Source: Paenibacillus harenae DSM 16969 | GTDB lineage: Bacteria; Bacillota; Bacilli; Paenibacillales; Paenibacillaceae | NCBI RefSeq assembly: GCF_000422465.1 | Contig: NZ_AULV01000019.1 | Coordinates: forward strand, 1-64,000 | Direction of reading: 5' to 3' | Length of the DNA: 64,000 nucleotides | Shown here: piece after piece, positions 34,310 through 43,503 of the stretch | Position numbering within the stretch: position 1 is the first letter of the stretch | How the letters are laid out: each line of letters begins with the position of its first letter | Program-made: the position numbers and the translations under genes | The notes under the pieces: model-generated | What the model was told of the DNA's origin: nothing | Seen by the model: only the letters and a program-made list of their open reading frames with translations | Databases searched by the model: none

Positions 34310-34513
34310 ATGTCTACCATTGAACAGAACGAATCCGCGGAGCAGCCGAAGAAGCTGACCCAAGCGGAGAAAGCAAAGCAACTGCTCGCTCAGAAGAAGC
34401 AGGCTCAGGCTGGAGGATTGCCTGGTCAGAAGCATCATTCCACCGGAACGCAAGCACTGAAGAGCCAGAATACGAAGAAGGTTAACAATCAACGCAAAAA
34501 GATGGGTGTATAG
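34310..34513 (+). CDS. Small Lys/Gln-rich protein of unknown function
   Basis: From ATG 34310 (GAGGTG nine bases upstream) this encodes 67 residues. The middle is a charged helix (KKLTQAEKAKQLLAQKKQAQ) and the C-terminus is basic and polar. No family is recognised. The codon usage and ribosome site argue that it is real. It follows the methyltransferase gene closely and is closed by a terminator. Confidence 0.6.
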   Translation: MSTIEQNESAEQPKKLTQAEKAKQLLAQKKQAQAGGLPGQKHHSTGTQALKSQNTKKVNNQRKKMGV

Positions 34514-34559
34514 CTGCCATAGGCGGAAGGATACGATCCCCCGTCATTACAGCAAAGAG

Positions 34560-34599
34560 GGGCGCCAGCTGGAAACAGCTAGGCGCCCTGCTTTTATTT
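34560..34599 (+). terminator. Terminator after the small Lys/Gln-rich gene
   Basis: GGGCGCC pairs with GGCGCCC and an inner AGCT with AGCT (one bulged A), followed by CTTTTATTT. Confidence 0.85.
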
Positions 34600-34812
34600 A
34601 ACATGGAATATCCCCCATGCGAATAGCAAATGCTGATTGGGTCGGCGTAAACGTGTACAATATAAAGTATCCCGACGGCAAACGGAGCCGTAGAAGTTAC
34701 AAGAAACGGGCCATAAGGTGCATTTACTCGGAAATAACAATATATACAAGAATGAATTATGTTTTACCCCCACATAATGAATATACATCTAAATTTTTCG
34801 GAGGGATTCGTT

Positions 34813-35508
34813 ATGACGGCGACCAAATCATCACGACTAAGCATCTATTTGCTAGCCGGTGTGGCAACATCCAACAGCATATTTAATGAGTGCAAAATAA
34901 AGCTCGAAAGGCTGTTCCAATCAGACGGCGTTGATCCTGCCGTTCATGTGGTGTTTCCTTACGGCGATGCAAGCAGAAGCCTGGTCAGGCAGGTTCTGGA
35001 GGTTCGCAGCGACCTCTCTAACCGGATGTCGGCCGGAAGAGTCGGCGGACAGCTTGCGCTCGGCAAAATCAAGGAGACGTTGACCGGCGACAGGATGCTG
35101 CTCATCGGCCACAGCGGAGGCGGGGCTGCCGCTTACCAGGCGGCAAAGATGCTTTATGAGAAGGACGAGATTCAAGATTTCCGCATTGTGCAGGTCGGGG
35201 CGCCAAAAACGCCGATCGATCCGAAGCTGCAGGACCGCGTCAGCTATTTTCATTCCATCGACAACTTTGGCAAGCTGAACGACCCCATCAGCCGGATCGG
35301 CACTTGGGGCGGCTGGATCAGGAGCAGCTATTCCGTCCCTCGGTGGAACCGTTTGAAGTACGCGCCCGGGTACGTGGAAGGCATTCCGACCGTTGGGGGG
35401 CACGCCGATTATTTTCGCCACACGCACCCTTTTACGGATCAAGAACAGATCTGCAATCTGGATAAAACCGTAACTCGCGTACGGGAGTGGTTGAAAGGGT
35501 GGGTATGA
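34813..35508 (+). CDS. Lipase-like alpha/beta-hydrolase
   Basis: From ATG 34813 this protein of 231 residues has the nucleophile elbow LIGHSGGGAAAYQAA (serine about residue 101). A late histidine in GGHADYFRHTHPF could complete the triad. It has no signal peptide, so it should be cytoplasmic. GGAGGGA at 34799-34805 supports this start over the ATG at 34759. The 34600-34812 gap shows no other gene. Confidence 0.75.
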   Translation: MTATKSSRLSIYLLAGVATSNSIFNECKIKLERLFQSDGVDPAVHVVFPYGDASRSLVRQVLEVRSDLSNRMSAGRVGGQLALGKIKETLTGDRMLLIGHSGGGAAAYQAAKMLYEKDEIQDFRIVQVGAPKTPIDPKLQDRVSYFHSIDNFGKLNDPISRIGTWGGWIRSSYSVPRWNRLKYAPGYVEGIPTVGGHADYFRHTHPFTDQEQICNLDKTVTRVREWLKGWV

Positions 35509-35528
35509 TCCTTTAGAATAAGAGGAGG

Positions 35529-35548
35529 CAAGCGGCTAAGGCCGCTTG
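35529..35548 (+). repeat. Small perfect hairpin before the hemolysin III family gene
   Basis: CAAGCGGC and GCCGCTTG pair around TAAG, with no T tail. It lies between one GGAGG (35524-35528) and the real ribosome site TGGAGGTG (35553-35560). It could affect transcript stability or be a remnant. Confidence 0.5.
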
Positions 35549-35568
35549 AGGCTGGAGGTGCTTGACCA

Positions 35569-36213
35569 ATGGCGAATACTCATACGTATACGAAACGGGA
35601 AGAAATCGCAAACGCAATTACGCACGGCATCGGCGCTGCTCTGAGCGTTGCAGCGCTTGTGCTGCTGATCGTATTTGCCGCGTCGAAGGGCACGGCATTT
35701 CATGTCGTCAGCTTTACAATCTACGGAACCGCGATGCTGCTTCTGTATGCAGCCTCAACGCTGGTGCACAGCTTTCCCGAAGGGAAGGCGAAGCGCGTGT
35801 TCGAGTCGCTCGACCATTCGTTCATTTATGTTTTTATCGCAGGAACCTATACGCCGATTCTATTTCATATCGTGCAGGGCAAGCTCGGTTGGATGCTGTT
35901 CGGCATCGTATGGGGAGCAGCGGCGATTGGCGTCGTTTTCAAATCTTTTTTTGCCTCGAAGTTTTTATTTACGTCCACACTCGTATATATCGCCATGGGC
36001 TGGATTATCGTATTTGCCTGGAAGCCGCTGACGACGCACCTGGACCCGGGAGGCGTTCAATTGTTGGTTACGGGCGGCTTGCTGTACACGTTCGGCACGA
36101 TCTTTTATATGTGGCGCAGCTTTCCGTATCATCACGCGGTATGGCATCTATTCGTGCTCGGCGGCTCGATCGTTCACTTCTTCGCGATATTGCTGTACGT
36201 ACTGCCTGCATAA
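35569..36213 (+). CDS. trhA: Hemolysin III / PAQR family membrane protein (TrhA/YqfA)
   Basis: This 214-residue protein has seven hydrophobic segments and the family's metal-site signatures: EEIANAITHGIGA near the N-terminus, STLVHSF (about residue 65), DHSFIYVFIAGTYTP, and the C-terminal HHAVWHLFVLGGS. PAQR members are membrane hydrolase-like proteins linked to lipid homeostasis. GGAGGTG precedes the ATG. Confidence 0.92.
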   Translation: MANTHTYTKREEIANAITHGIGAALSVAALVLLIVFAASKGTAFHVVSFTIYGTAMLLLYAASTLVHSFPEGKAKRVFESLDHSFIYVFIAGTYTPILFHIVQGKLGWMLFGIVWGAAAIGVVFKSFFASKFLFTSTLVYIAMGWIIVFAWKPLTTHLDPGGVQLLVTGGLLYTFGTIFYMWRSFPYHHAVWHLFVLGGSIVHFFAILLYVLPA

Positions 36214-36287
36214 GCTAGCCGCACGGGATTTTTAACATGAAGGGCTTGCTCCTTGCAAGAGGGGTAAGCCTTATTTGATATAGCTTG

Positions 36288-36301
36288 TGAAAGCGCATAC
36301 A
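36288..36301 (+). promoter_or_regulatory. Candidate CcpA cre site upstream of the AraC-family gene
   Basis: TGAAAGCGCATACA matches the cre consensus TGWAANCGNTNWCA at all but one position. It lies 46 bases before the start at 36348. Catabolite control of a sugar-uptake regulator would be expected. Confidence 0.55.
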
Positions 36302-36347
36302 TTAATTGTTGTCTTATTGAAATAAACCCCCGGGAAGGTGAGCTGAC

Positions 36348-38603
36348 TTGAAAAGAACGAGTTTATTGGCTAAGTTTTTGATTTCTTATCTATTGGTGCT
36401 TTTGTTCCCGCTCACGATTATTCTTGTTTATTATTATCCTTATTCGAGAGATATCGCAACGGAGAAGGAGATGGAGTGGAACGCCCATGTCACGGAGCAG
36501 TTTATGACGTCGATGGATATTTTCACCCGTTACGTATACGACCTGCCGTCCGAACTGCTCCAGAATCGGGATATGAAGCTGTATATGGCGACCGAAAGCG
36601 ATTATCAACGAGTCGTGATTGCGGGCGAGATGCGGAAATACAACGCGACGGACGCGTTTATCGATAACACGCTGCTATATGTCAAAGATATCGGCTATTT
36701 ATTCGCCAAGACCGGAAGCGTCTACAGCACCGGTGATTTCGCGCGAAGGGGCGTCGGCTATTATTTCGAGGACTGGCCGCATGAGGAGATGTTCAGGGAA
36801 TTGGACAAGCTGGAGTTACCCGCGGTTCGTCCGGCAGAGAATGTCGTTGTTCCCGGCAATAATCGGATCAGAATGCTGACCTTCATGCTGCCGCTGCCGC
36901 TCGGAGGCAGTAATTCGCCCGGAGCCGTATTGATATTGGTGAAGGAGGAGACGGTTATTCGCATGATGAAATCCGTGTCCGAGTCTTACAACGGAGACTT
37001 TTTTATTTTTGACGGACAGGGCAACAGGCTGGTCGCTTCAAACGTCGATGATTACAGCGGCTCCGCGGAATTTAGCGCGCTGGTCTCCCGTCTTGGCGAG
37101 AATCCGCCTTCCTCCGGCATTCATCGGATCGACGGAAAATCGTTTATCGTATCGCATGCCGTTTCGGACAAAAACGGCTGGAAGTACGTCAGCATATTGC
37201 CGGTAACGGAAGCGCTCCACGACATTCAATCGATTCAACGGAATACCGTTATCATTCTTGCGTTAATACTGCTGTTTGAGGGGGTCGTGATCTATATTTC
37301 CATCCGCAAAAATTACCATCCCATCAAGCGACTGGTCGATTTTGCCGCTCATGTATTCACTCAACAGGTACCTAAGCCGATGAACGAGGTCGATACGATC
37401 CGGTACGCGCTTGACCGGTTATCCACCGCGAACAGCCAACTGGACGAGAGGGTGAAACGCACGCTGCCGATCATGAGGGAGAACCTGTTGTTCGAGCTGG
37501 TGAGCGGCCAATATGAGACATGGGAATCGTTTCATGAGGAGGCTGCCGAATGCGGGGTGTTTTTTGACGGGCCCTTGATAACGGCGGCTGTCATTTCGTT
37601 TGAAACGGGAGATTCCGGCATCCACCGGGCAGAGAATTATTTCCGGAAGGAGGAGCAGCGGCTGCCGGGAGAGGTTCGCGGATATTATTTTATGAGCATT
37701 TATAATCATGAATTGATTTTCGTATGCGCGCATGACCCTATGTTTGCGGTGAAATCGTATCTGCAGGGCGTACAGGGAAAGTTTGCCGCAGAGACAGGCA
37801 TCCGTTCGCTGATTGGCATCGGAACGTCCGAAAGCGCCGACTCGACGGAGGGAGTGCATCTGTCTTATCTGCAGGCGATGCGTACGGCCGAATACCTCCG
37901 CATACGCAAGAGGCAGGAGCTTCTTCACTTTAATGAAATCGAGGTGTCGCAAGCCGGCACCGTATCTTATTTTGCCGAGCTGCTGCAGTCGTTGGAGATG
38001 TCGATATTGAAAAACGACGTAACGACCGTCCAGTCGGTCATAGAGCGGATCATCGATAATTACGGCAGCGACGGGATGCCGCCGCATATGGTCAGAACCG
38101 TATACTTGAATACGGTCAGCGTCATCTTAGGCGGACTTCAGCGCTTCAGGCAGGACGACCACAACCTGCTGCGTCTGACCGACGCCGCATTCCAGCACCG
38201 GTATACCCTTGAGCAGATGACCGGCATTATGAGGGAAAGCTGCGGCAAGCTTTGCGATATCATTCGCGAGACGCTGCCTCCATCCCGTGCCGCGTCGCAG
38301 GAGGAGATATTGGCATTTATTGAAAGACGAGGGCTAGACCACGATTTCTCGCTGCAAGTCATCGCCGACCACTTCGGCATGTCGCTCTCGGGCTTCAGCT
38401 ATCATTTCAAGAAAACGATGGGACATAACTTCAAGGAATATATAGATCGGCTCCGTATTCAAAAATCGATTCAGCTTCTTCGCAGCTCGGATGAAACGCT
38501 GGATTCGATTGCAAGGCAGACGGGCTATACCAATACGTCGAGCTTTATCCGATCCTTCAAGAAGATGGTCGGCACGACGCCGGGACAATACCGGGATATG
38601 TAG
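36348..38603 (+). CDS. YesN-type AraC regulator with membrane sensor
   Basis: This 751-residue protein has a membrane helix at the N-terminus (residues about 8-28), an extracellular Cache-like region to about 290, a second helix (NTVIILALILLFEGVVIYIS), a cytoplasmic linker, and a C-terminal AraC HTH pair (VIADHFGMSLSGFSYHFKK, then QTGYTNTSSFIRSFKKMVG). Such one-protein sensors control the sugar importer next to them. The start is TTG 36348 after GGGAAGGTGA. The binding protein and two permeases follow at 38893-42427. Confidence 0.9.
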   Translation: MKRTSLLAKFLISYLLVLLFPLTIILVYYYPYSRDIATEKEMEWNAHVTEQFMTSMDIFTRYVYDLPSELLQNRDMKLYMATESDYQRVVIAGEMRKYNATDAFIDNTLLYVKDIGYLFAKTGSVYSTGDFARRGVGYYFEDWPHEEMFRELDKLELPAVRPAENVVVPGNNRIRMLTFMLPLPLGGSNSPGAVLILVKEETVIRMMKSVSESYNGDFFIFDGQGNRLVASNVDDYSGSAEFSALVSRLGENPPSSGIHRIDGKSFIVSHAVSDKNGWKYVSILPVTEALHDIQSIQRNTVIILALILLFEGVVIYISIRKNYHPIKRLVDFAAHVFTQQVPKPMNEVDTIRYALDRLSTANSQLDERVKRTLPIMRENLLFELVSGQYETWESFHEEAAECGVFFDGPLITAAVISFETGDSGIHRAENYFRKEEQRLPGEVRGYYFMSIYNHELIFVCAHDPMFAVKSYLQGVQGKFAAETGIRSLIGIGTSESADSTEGVHLSYLQAMRTAEYLRIRKRQELLHFNEIEVSQAGTVSYFAELLQSLEMSILKNDVTTVQSVIERIIDNYGSDGMPPHMVRTVYLNTVSVILGGLQRFRQDDHNLLRLTDAAFQHRYTLEQMTGIMRESCGKLCDIIRETLPPSRAASQEEILAFIERRGLDHDFSLQVIADHFGMSLSGFSYHFKKTMGHNFKEYIDRLRIQKSIQLLRSSDETLDSIARQTGYTNTSSFIRSFKKMVGTTPGQYRDM

Positions 38604-38612
38604 CCCAAATGG

Positions 38613-38652
38613 GCCGCTGCCCCAGCCATTCGGCGCGGGAGCGGCTTTTTTC
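38613..38652 (+). terminator. Terminator after the YesN-type gene
   Basis: GCCGCT and an inner CCC pair with GGG and AGCGGC, followed by TTTTTTC. Confidence 0.8.
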
Positions 38653-38703
38653 ATTCAGCGGATGCGCATTTTTTGAAGATGCACATTATTTCGAAGGCGA
38701 AAT

Positions 38704-38740
38704 TGCAATCGCTTTCATACCAGAAAATAAAGCGTTTTCA
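38704..38740 (+). promoter_or_regulatory. Two candidate cre sites upstream of the sugar importer
   Basis: TGCAATCGCTTTCA (38704-38717) matches the cre consensus with one mismatch. ATAAAGCGTTTTCA (38727-38740) matches with two. They lie in the gap before the solute-binding protein, consistent with carbon catabolite repression. Confidence 0.5.
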
Positions 38741-38892
38741 AAAACTGGCAATCGATCAAAAACTGCCCGTTTACGCGGCCTCAGAGGAACGAGTAGAGTA
38801 AAGTCGTCCACCGAACTAACTCGGTTCGGGCTGAACCGCGGCAACAATCCGCAAGGATTTTGCATACTAAATCTTCAAATGGGGGTTATGCA

Positions 38893-40527
38893 ATGAGGAA
38901 GAAAGCGATTTGGTTATTGTCCATTATTTTGGTTGCATGCGCAGTACTGGCAGGCTGCTCCGGTTCCGGCAACGGGAACGGCGGCGGCGAAGCCGCGAAC
39001 GATTCAGGCAATTCCGGGCAAAGCGGCGAGAAAGTGAAATTGACGGCCCTTATAACGAAGCATCCGCTTACGAAGCCGCTGGCGGAGATGGAATGGCTGC
39101 AGCAGGTGGAGGATGCCGCAGGCGTCGATATCGAATGGCAGGAAATTACGGCGGATTGGGGTCAGAAGAAAGGGACATTGCTGGCCAGCGGCGACGTACC
39201 GGATTTGTTTGTTGGGCCGAATGTCATAACGGATGCTGATTTTGCCCAATTTCAAGGCTTGTTCCAAGACTTGAACGGGCTGCTTGAGCAAGCGCCGAAT
39301 GTGCAGAAGATGTTCGAAGAGAAACCGGAGACGAAGGCGATCGCGACGCAGCGGGACGGGGAAATTTACGGGTTGCCGAAATATCAGAGCTATTGGCCGA
39401 ATACCGCCAACCGGCAATACATTAACCAGGCTTGGCTGGACAATTTGGGTCTCAGCATGCCGACGACATGGGATGAATTATATCATGTTCTGGTCGCATT
39501 TAAGGAAAAGGACGCCAACGGCAACGGGGATCCGAACGATGAGATTCCGATGGACTGGCCGGGCGGAATCGGCGGATACTTTAACCCGGCCGTTCTCCTG
39601 GGAAGCATGGGAATTACGCTGGCTTCGGAAGTTAGCGGACAGGGTTATTTCATCGAGGACGGCGGCGTGAAGAACTTCCTCACGGACGACCGTTACAAGC
39701 AAATGGTACTGTTCTTGAACAAACTGTACAAAGCGGGCTTGATTAATCCCGAGGTATTCACGCATGACTATACGAAATACCAGGCGGTTGCCCGGGGCGA
39801 AGGGGATACGGCAAAGGTCGGCTTTACTTGGGGATGGGTCGCATCGGACAGATTCGGCGAGCAGGTTGCTCCGCAATATGCGTCGATGTCTCCGCTTAAG
39901 GTTTCGGCCGGCAGTGCGGAGCAGGTGTCCTGGAGCTACGATTATTACTCTTTGAATTTCGGCGTCAATCATATCGTCATGTCGGCCAAGACAAAAAATA
40001 AAGAAGCGGCCATGCGCTTCATCAACGAGCTTTATAACCCTGTTACAGGCATTCAGGCACTGTTCGGTTCGATCGGACCGAACATTAAGGATAACGGAGA
40101 CGGCACCTATGCCGTACTGCCGCCGCAGGATTCGAAGATGGATCCGGGCACCTGGAAGTGGACATCCACATGGGCGGACAACGGCGCCTTCTATATTTCC
40201 GACGGAACCCCATTGACGCTGGGCAAAGATATGCAGGAAGTGCTGACGCAGTCGGAGCCGCTAAGCGGCGTGTTGGAGCAGGTGGATCCTGAGAACGATG
40301 TCTATCCGGCCATGTTCATCAAATATTCGACCGCGGACAATAATTCCATGAGTTTGAATAATACGAACGTCATGAATCTGGCGAATACAAGCTTTGCGAA
40401 ATGGGTGACGAAAGGCGGAATCGAGGCGGAATGGGATACCTACGTGAATGAAAGCAAAAAAGCCGGTTTGGATCAAAATTTGGAGATCATGCAGAAGTAT
40501 TATGATGAGTATTTGAGCACGAATTAA
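38893..40527 (+). CDS. LipO-type extracellular solute-binding lipoprotein
   Basis: This protein of 544 residues has a lipoprotein signal ending in VLAGCSGSG (cysteine about residue 21) and a Gly/Asn-rich linker. Its large size is typical of the LplA/YtcQ group that binds complex carbohydrates. The frame is open from 38860, but ATG 38893 starts the signal peptide. It is followed by a hairpin and two Lpl-type permeases. The sugar is not predictable from sequence. Confidence 0.9.
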   Translation: MRKKAIWLLSIILVACAVLAGCSGSGNGNGGGEAANDSGNSGQSGEKVKLTALITKHPLTKPLAEMEWLQQVEDAAGVDIEWQEITADWGQKKGTLLASGDVPDLFVGPNVITDADFAQFQGLFQDLNGLLEQAPNVQKMFEEKPETKAIATQRDGEIYGLPKYQSYWPNTANRQYINQAWLDNLGLSMPTTWDELYHVLVAFKEKDANGNGDPNDEIPMDWPGGIGGYFNPAVLLGSMGITLASEVSGQGYFIEDGGVKNFLTDDRYKQMVLFLNKLYKAGLINPEVFTHDYTKYQAVARGEGDTAKVGFTWGWVASDRFGEQVAPQYASMSPLKVSAGSAEQVSWSYDYYSLNFGVNHIVMSAKTKNKEAAMRFINELYNPVTGIQALFGSIGPNIKDNGDGTYAVLPPQDSKMDPGTWKWTSTWADNGAFYISDGTPLTLGKDMQEVLTQSEPLSGVLEQVDPENDVYPAMFIKYSTADNNSMSLNNTNVMNLANTSFAKWVTKGGIEAEWDTYVNESKKAGLDQNLEIMQKYYDEYLSTN

Positions 40528-40540
40528 AAAAACACATGAT

Positions 40541-40579
40541 GGAGGAGGCTGCCTTGTCCTTATTCGGGAAGCCTCTTCC
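40541..40579 (+). promoter_or_regulatory. Hairpin between the binding protein and permease genes
   Basis: GGAGGAGGCTGCC can pair with GGAAGCCTCTTCC (12 of 13 positions, one as G-T) around 13 bases, with no T tail. Such intergenic stems commonly stabilise the binding-protein mRNA relative to permease mRNA. Confidence 0.55.
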
Positions 40580-40596
40580 TCTAAGGGAGGATTGCT

Positions 40597-41508
40597 ATGC
40601 GCCCAGGATCGATTTTTGGCACCTTCAAACGGGATTATCAATTGTGGATGATGATTGCTCCCGCCATTGCGGTCATATTTATTTTCAACTATATTCCGAT
40701 GTACGGCGTCCAGCTTGCCTTCCGCGACTATCATTTCAGCAAGGGCCTCACCGGAGGGGATTGGCAGGGGTTATTCTACTTTAAGCAATTCATTGACAGC
40801 TATTTGTTCACCGACCTGTTGAAGAATACGTTCTTCATCAGCTTGACTACGATCGTGGTCGGTTTTCCCGCGCCGATCATTCTCGCGCTTATCCTGAATC
40901 AAATCCGCAGAAAAAAAATGAAGCAGCTTATGCAGACGACGGTATACTTGCCTCACTTCATTTCGATTATCGTCCTTGTCGGCATGCTCAACGTTCTGTT
41001 GTCGCCCGAAACGGGAATCGTCGGCCATATCATGAAGTCTATCGGCCTGGGCCATATCAATTTATTGGCTTCGACCTCAACTTTCATTCCGACGTATGTC
41101 CTATCGGATATTTGGCAGCACTGCGGCTGGAACAGCATCATCTATCTCGCCGCGCTGTCAACCGTTGATCCGCAGCTGTACGATTCGGCGAAAATAGACG
41201 GGGCCGGAAGATGGCAGACGATCCGCTATATCGATTTTCCGGCGCTTGTCCCGACAATCGTCATCCTGTTTATTCTCAGTATGGGAAATATTCTCAGCAC
41301 CGGCTTCGAGAAGATTTTCCTAATGCAGAACGCGCTGAACCTCCCCGTTTCGGAGGTCATTGCGACGTATGTATACAAGATCGGAATTATTTCCAACCAA
41401 TTCAGCTATGCTTCAGCCATCGGTTTATTCAATACGTTAGTTAACTTTATTTTCCTGTTTGCCATGAATGCCATTTCAAAACGCGTTTCCAATACGAGCT
41501 TGTTCTAA
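40597..41508 (+). CDS. ABC transporter permease, LplB type
   Basis: This 303-residue membrane protein has six hydrophobic segments and NYIPMYGVQLAFRDY near the N-terminus, a signature of LplB permeases. The cytoplasmic EAA-type loop is YDSAKIDGAGRWQTIRYIDF. AAGGGAGG at 40583-40590 supports ATG 40597. It pairs with the permease at 41534. Confidence 0.92.
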   Translation: MRPGSIFGTFKRDYQLWMMIAPAIAVIFIFNYIPMYGVQLAFRDYHFSKGLTGGDWQGLFYFKQFIDSYLFTDLLKNTFFISLTTIVVGFPAPIILALILNQIRRKKMKQLMQTTVYLPHFISIIVLVGMLNVLLSPETGIVGHIMKSIGLGHINLLASTSTFIPTYVLSDIWQHCGWNSIIYLAALSTVDPQLYDSAKIDGAGRWQTIRYIDFPALVPTIVILFILSMGNILSTGFEKIFLMQNALNLPVSEVIATYVYKIGIISNQFSYASAIGLFNTLVNFIFLFAMNAISKRVSNTSLF

Positions 41509-41533
41509 ACCGGCTGCAAAAGGAGGATTGTCC

Positions 41534-42427
41534 ATGATTCGTCAACGCTTGAACGGCGGCGAAATCGCATTCCGGATCGTGTTATCCGCATTATGCGCCT
41601 TGATCTTTCTGGCGATAGCATATCCGCTGTATTTTATCGTCATTGCTTCAATCAGCGATTCGACGCTCGTATCGACCGGCAAGGTGCTGCTTCTGCCGAA
41701 GGAAATCAGTTTTTTCGGCTATAAGGAGATCTTTCAGGACGAGAGGGTATGGACCGGTTACCGGAATACCGTCTTCTATACGACTGCCGGCACGCTGGTC
41801 AATCTGCTCTTCACGCTGCCGGCGGCATATGTGCTGTCCAGGCGCGAATTCCGGGCGAGGCGGTTTATTATGTTCGCCTTTGTCCTTACGATGTTTTTTA
41901 ACGGCGGCTTGATTCCAACGTATTTGCTGATGAAGGACCTTCACCTGACCAATACGCCGTGGGTGTTCATTCTGCCGTTTTGCGTCAATGTCTTTTATTT
42001 GATCATCGCAAGGACCTTCTTCGAATCGACCCTGCCGTCGGAGCTTTATGAGGCGGCGGCCATCGACGGCTGTTCGCATTTCGTTTTCTTCGTTAAGGTA
42101 GCTCTTCCTTTGTCCAAAGCGCTTATATCCGTAATCGGGCTGTATTATTTGGTCGGCCATTGGAATGATTTTTTTACGGCATTGATCTATATCCGGGATA
42201 ACGAATGGAAGCCGCTGCAAATTATTCTCCGGGATATTTTGCTGTCGAATCAGGTGTTCTCGGGGGGCGCGGGCACCGGGGGAGATTCGGGAGGTTACGC
42301 GCAGAGGTATGCGGACCAGATCAAATACGGCGTTATTATCGTGTCTACGCTTCCAATTCTGGTGCTGTACCCCTTCCTGCAGAAGTATTTTGAGAAAGGC
42401 GTCATGATCGGTTCCATCAAAGGTTAA
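41534..42427 (+). CDS. ABC transporter permease, LplC/YtcP type
   Basis: This protein of 297 residues has six hydrophobic segments and the EAA-type loop YEAAAIDGCSHFVFFVKVAL. The frame is open from 41468 within the previous gene, but ATG 41534 follows AAAGGAGG at the right distance. It completes a binding protein plus two-permease importer. No ATPase gene is present, so a shared one is expected. Confidence 0.92.
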   Translation: MIRQRLNGGEIAFRIVLSALCALIFLAIAYPLYFIVIASISDSTLVSTGKVLLLPKEISFFGYKEIFQDERVWTGYRNTVFYTTAGTLVNLLFTLPAAYVLSRREFRARRFIMFAFVLTMFFNGGLIPTYLLMKDLHLTNTPWVFILPFCVNVFYLIIARTFFESTLPSELYEAAAIDGCSHFVFFVKVALPLSKALISVIGLYYLVGHWNDFFTALIYIRDNEWKPLQIILRDILLSNQVFSGGAGTGGDSGGYAQRYADQIKYGVIIVSTLPILVLYPFLQKYFEKGVMIGSIKG

Positions 42428-42473
42428 CGCATGCGCTCCAATTCTCAAATCGGTCGGGGGAAGCGTCAACCGT

Positions 42474-43292
42474 TTACGCGTATTCAACCGCCGGGCACCA
42501 GCCTGGCGGTTCGGAGCAGACCGACTCGGCGAATTCGGGGTCTTCCTTGACGAGATCGGCAAAATAGCTGGGTAAAATATGATTGCCGCCGATAGAGCCT
42601 ATACGGAAGGAACGCATGACTTCTCCCTTTACATGCATGTAATAATAGGTTTGCTTCGTATTCGGCGACTGATACACGAGCGTGGGCAGATGAGGAACGA
42701 TATCGTATTCGTTCTGAATGCGCCAATGCGTGCCGACGGCAGCGTTATAGGCATTTACAAAAGTAGGGTCGCCGACTCTAGGGGAACCGAACGTGTAGAC
42801 GATGGGCGATTTGAAGGACGAATTGGAGGCGAGGTCGAATGCAGCCAGCGTGGCGAGCGCTCCGCCCAGGCTATGTCCGGTAACGAATAACGGTTTATCC
42901 GACGGCAGCTGTTTCATGATGCTCAGGATTTGACTTCGGGCGGACATATAAATATCCGTGAATCCTTTATGGGTAAGACCGGCATTCTTGACCGGGCGGT
43001 ACGCCGTTTGCTGCGCGATAAAATCGGATACCCAGTCTACCGCCGAGCCGCTGCCCCGGAAGGCAAGAACGGAAGCGCGATCGGAGGTCAACACGAAGCC
43101 GAATCGCTCCTCGCTGTTATCGTAGGCTTTTGCCGTAAATTGATTCGCTAGCCGGTAAGATCGCGGCACAAGAAACAAACCGTCCTTGTTATTGAACTGC
43201 ATGTACGTTTGTCCACAGACCGCAGCCAAAAACAAAGCGGTCCGAAGATCCGGCTCCTGCGTTCCACGCTTATATTGCAACGTAGTGCCCAT
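42474..43292 (-). CDS. Class 3 lipase
   Basis: This 272-residue alpha/beta-hydrolase has the lipase-3 core: VLAFRGSGSAVDWVSDF, the nucleophile elbow VTGHSLGGALATLAA (serine about residue 141), TFGSPRVGDPTFV, and ENEYDIVPHLP-type residues carrying the aspartate. A histidine near the C-terminus (GGNHILPSY) fits the triad. It has no signal peptide. GGAGGGATGAC precedes ATG 43292. It converges on the LplC-type permease gene. Confidence 0.9.
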   Translation of the reverse strand: MGTTLQYKRGTQEPDLRTALFLAAVCGQTYMQFNNKDGLFLVPRSYRLANQFTAKAYDNSEERFGFVLTSDRASVLAFRGSGSAVDWVSDFIAQQTAYRPVKNAGLTHKGFTDIYMSARSQILSIMKQLPSDKPLFVTGHSLGGALATLAAFDLASNSSFKSPIVYTFGSPRVGDPTFVNAYNAAVGTHWRIQNEYDIVPHLPTLVYQSPNTKQTYYYMHVKGEVMRSFRIGSIGGNHILPSYFADLVKEDPEFAESVCSEPPGWCPAVEYA

Positions 43293-43437
43293 GTCATCCC
43301 TCCGCTCATACGATTCGCGATCCTATCGATGCAGTATTATATGTTCAGACCGGAAAATGGGTACCTGCGGATAAGTGCTGCAGCAGACGCTTCGAACGAG
43401 TCGTTCATGGAAGGATATTGCCTGATAGGATAAAAAA

Positions 43438-43467
43438 TGGACTTCCCTTCTGGAACGCAAGTATAAT
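43438..43467 (+). promoter_or_regulatory. Sigma-A promoter for the oxidoreductase at 43504
   Basis: A -35 TGGACT (43438-43443) and a perfect -10 TATAAT (43462-43467) are separated by 18 bases, about 37 bases before the start. Confidence 0.55.
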
Positions 43468-43503
43468 CAGCATAAGAAATCATTTTCCGGGAGGGAATCA
43501 TTC

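Noticed and set aside
35562-36218. 218-codon ORF in another frame over the hemolysin III family gene
   Set aside because: The protein is Arg/Cys-rich with no helices; the overlapping frame encodes a clear seven-segment PAQR protein.
42422-42471. Inverted repeat after the LplC-type permease as a terminator
   Set aside because: The arms pair with one mismatch across 32 bases and no T run follows.
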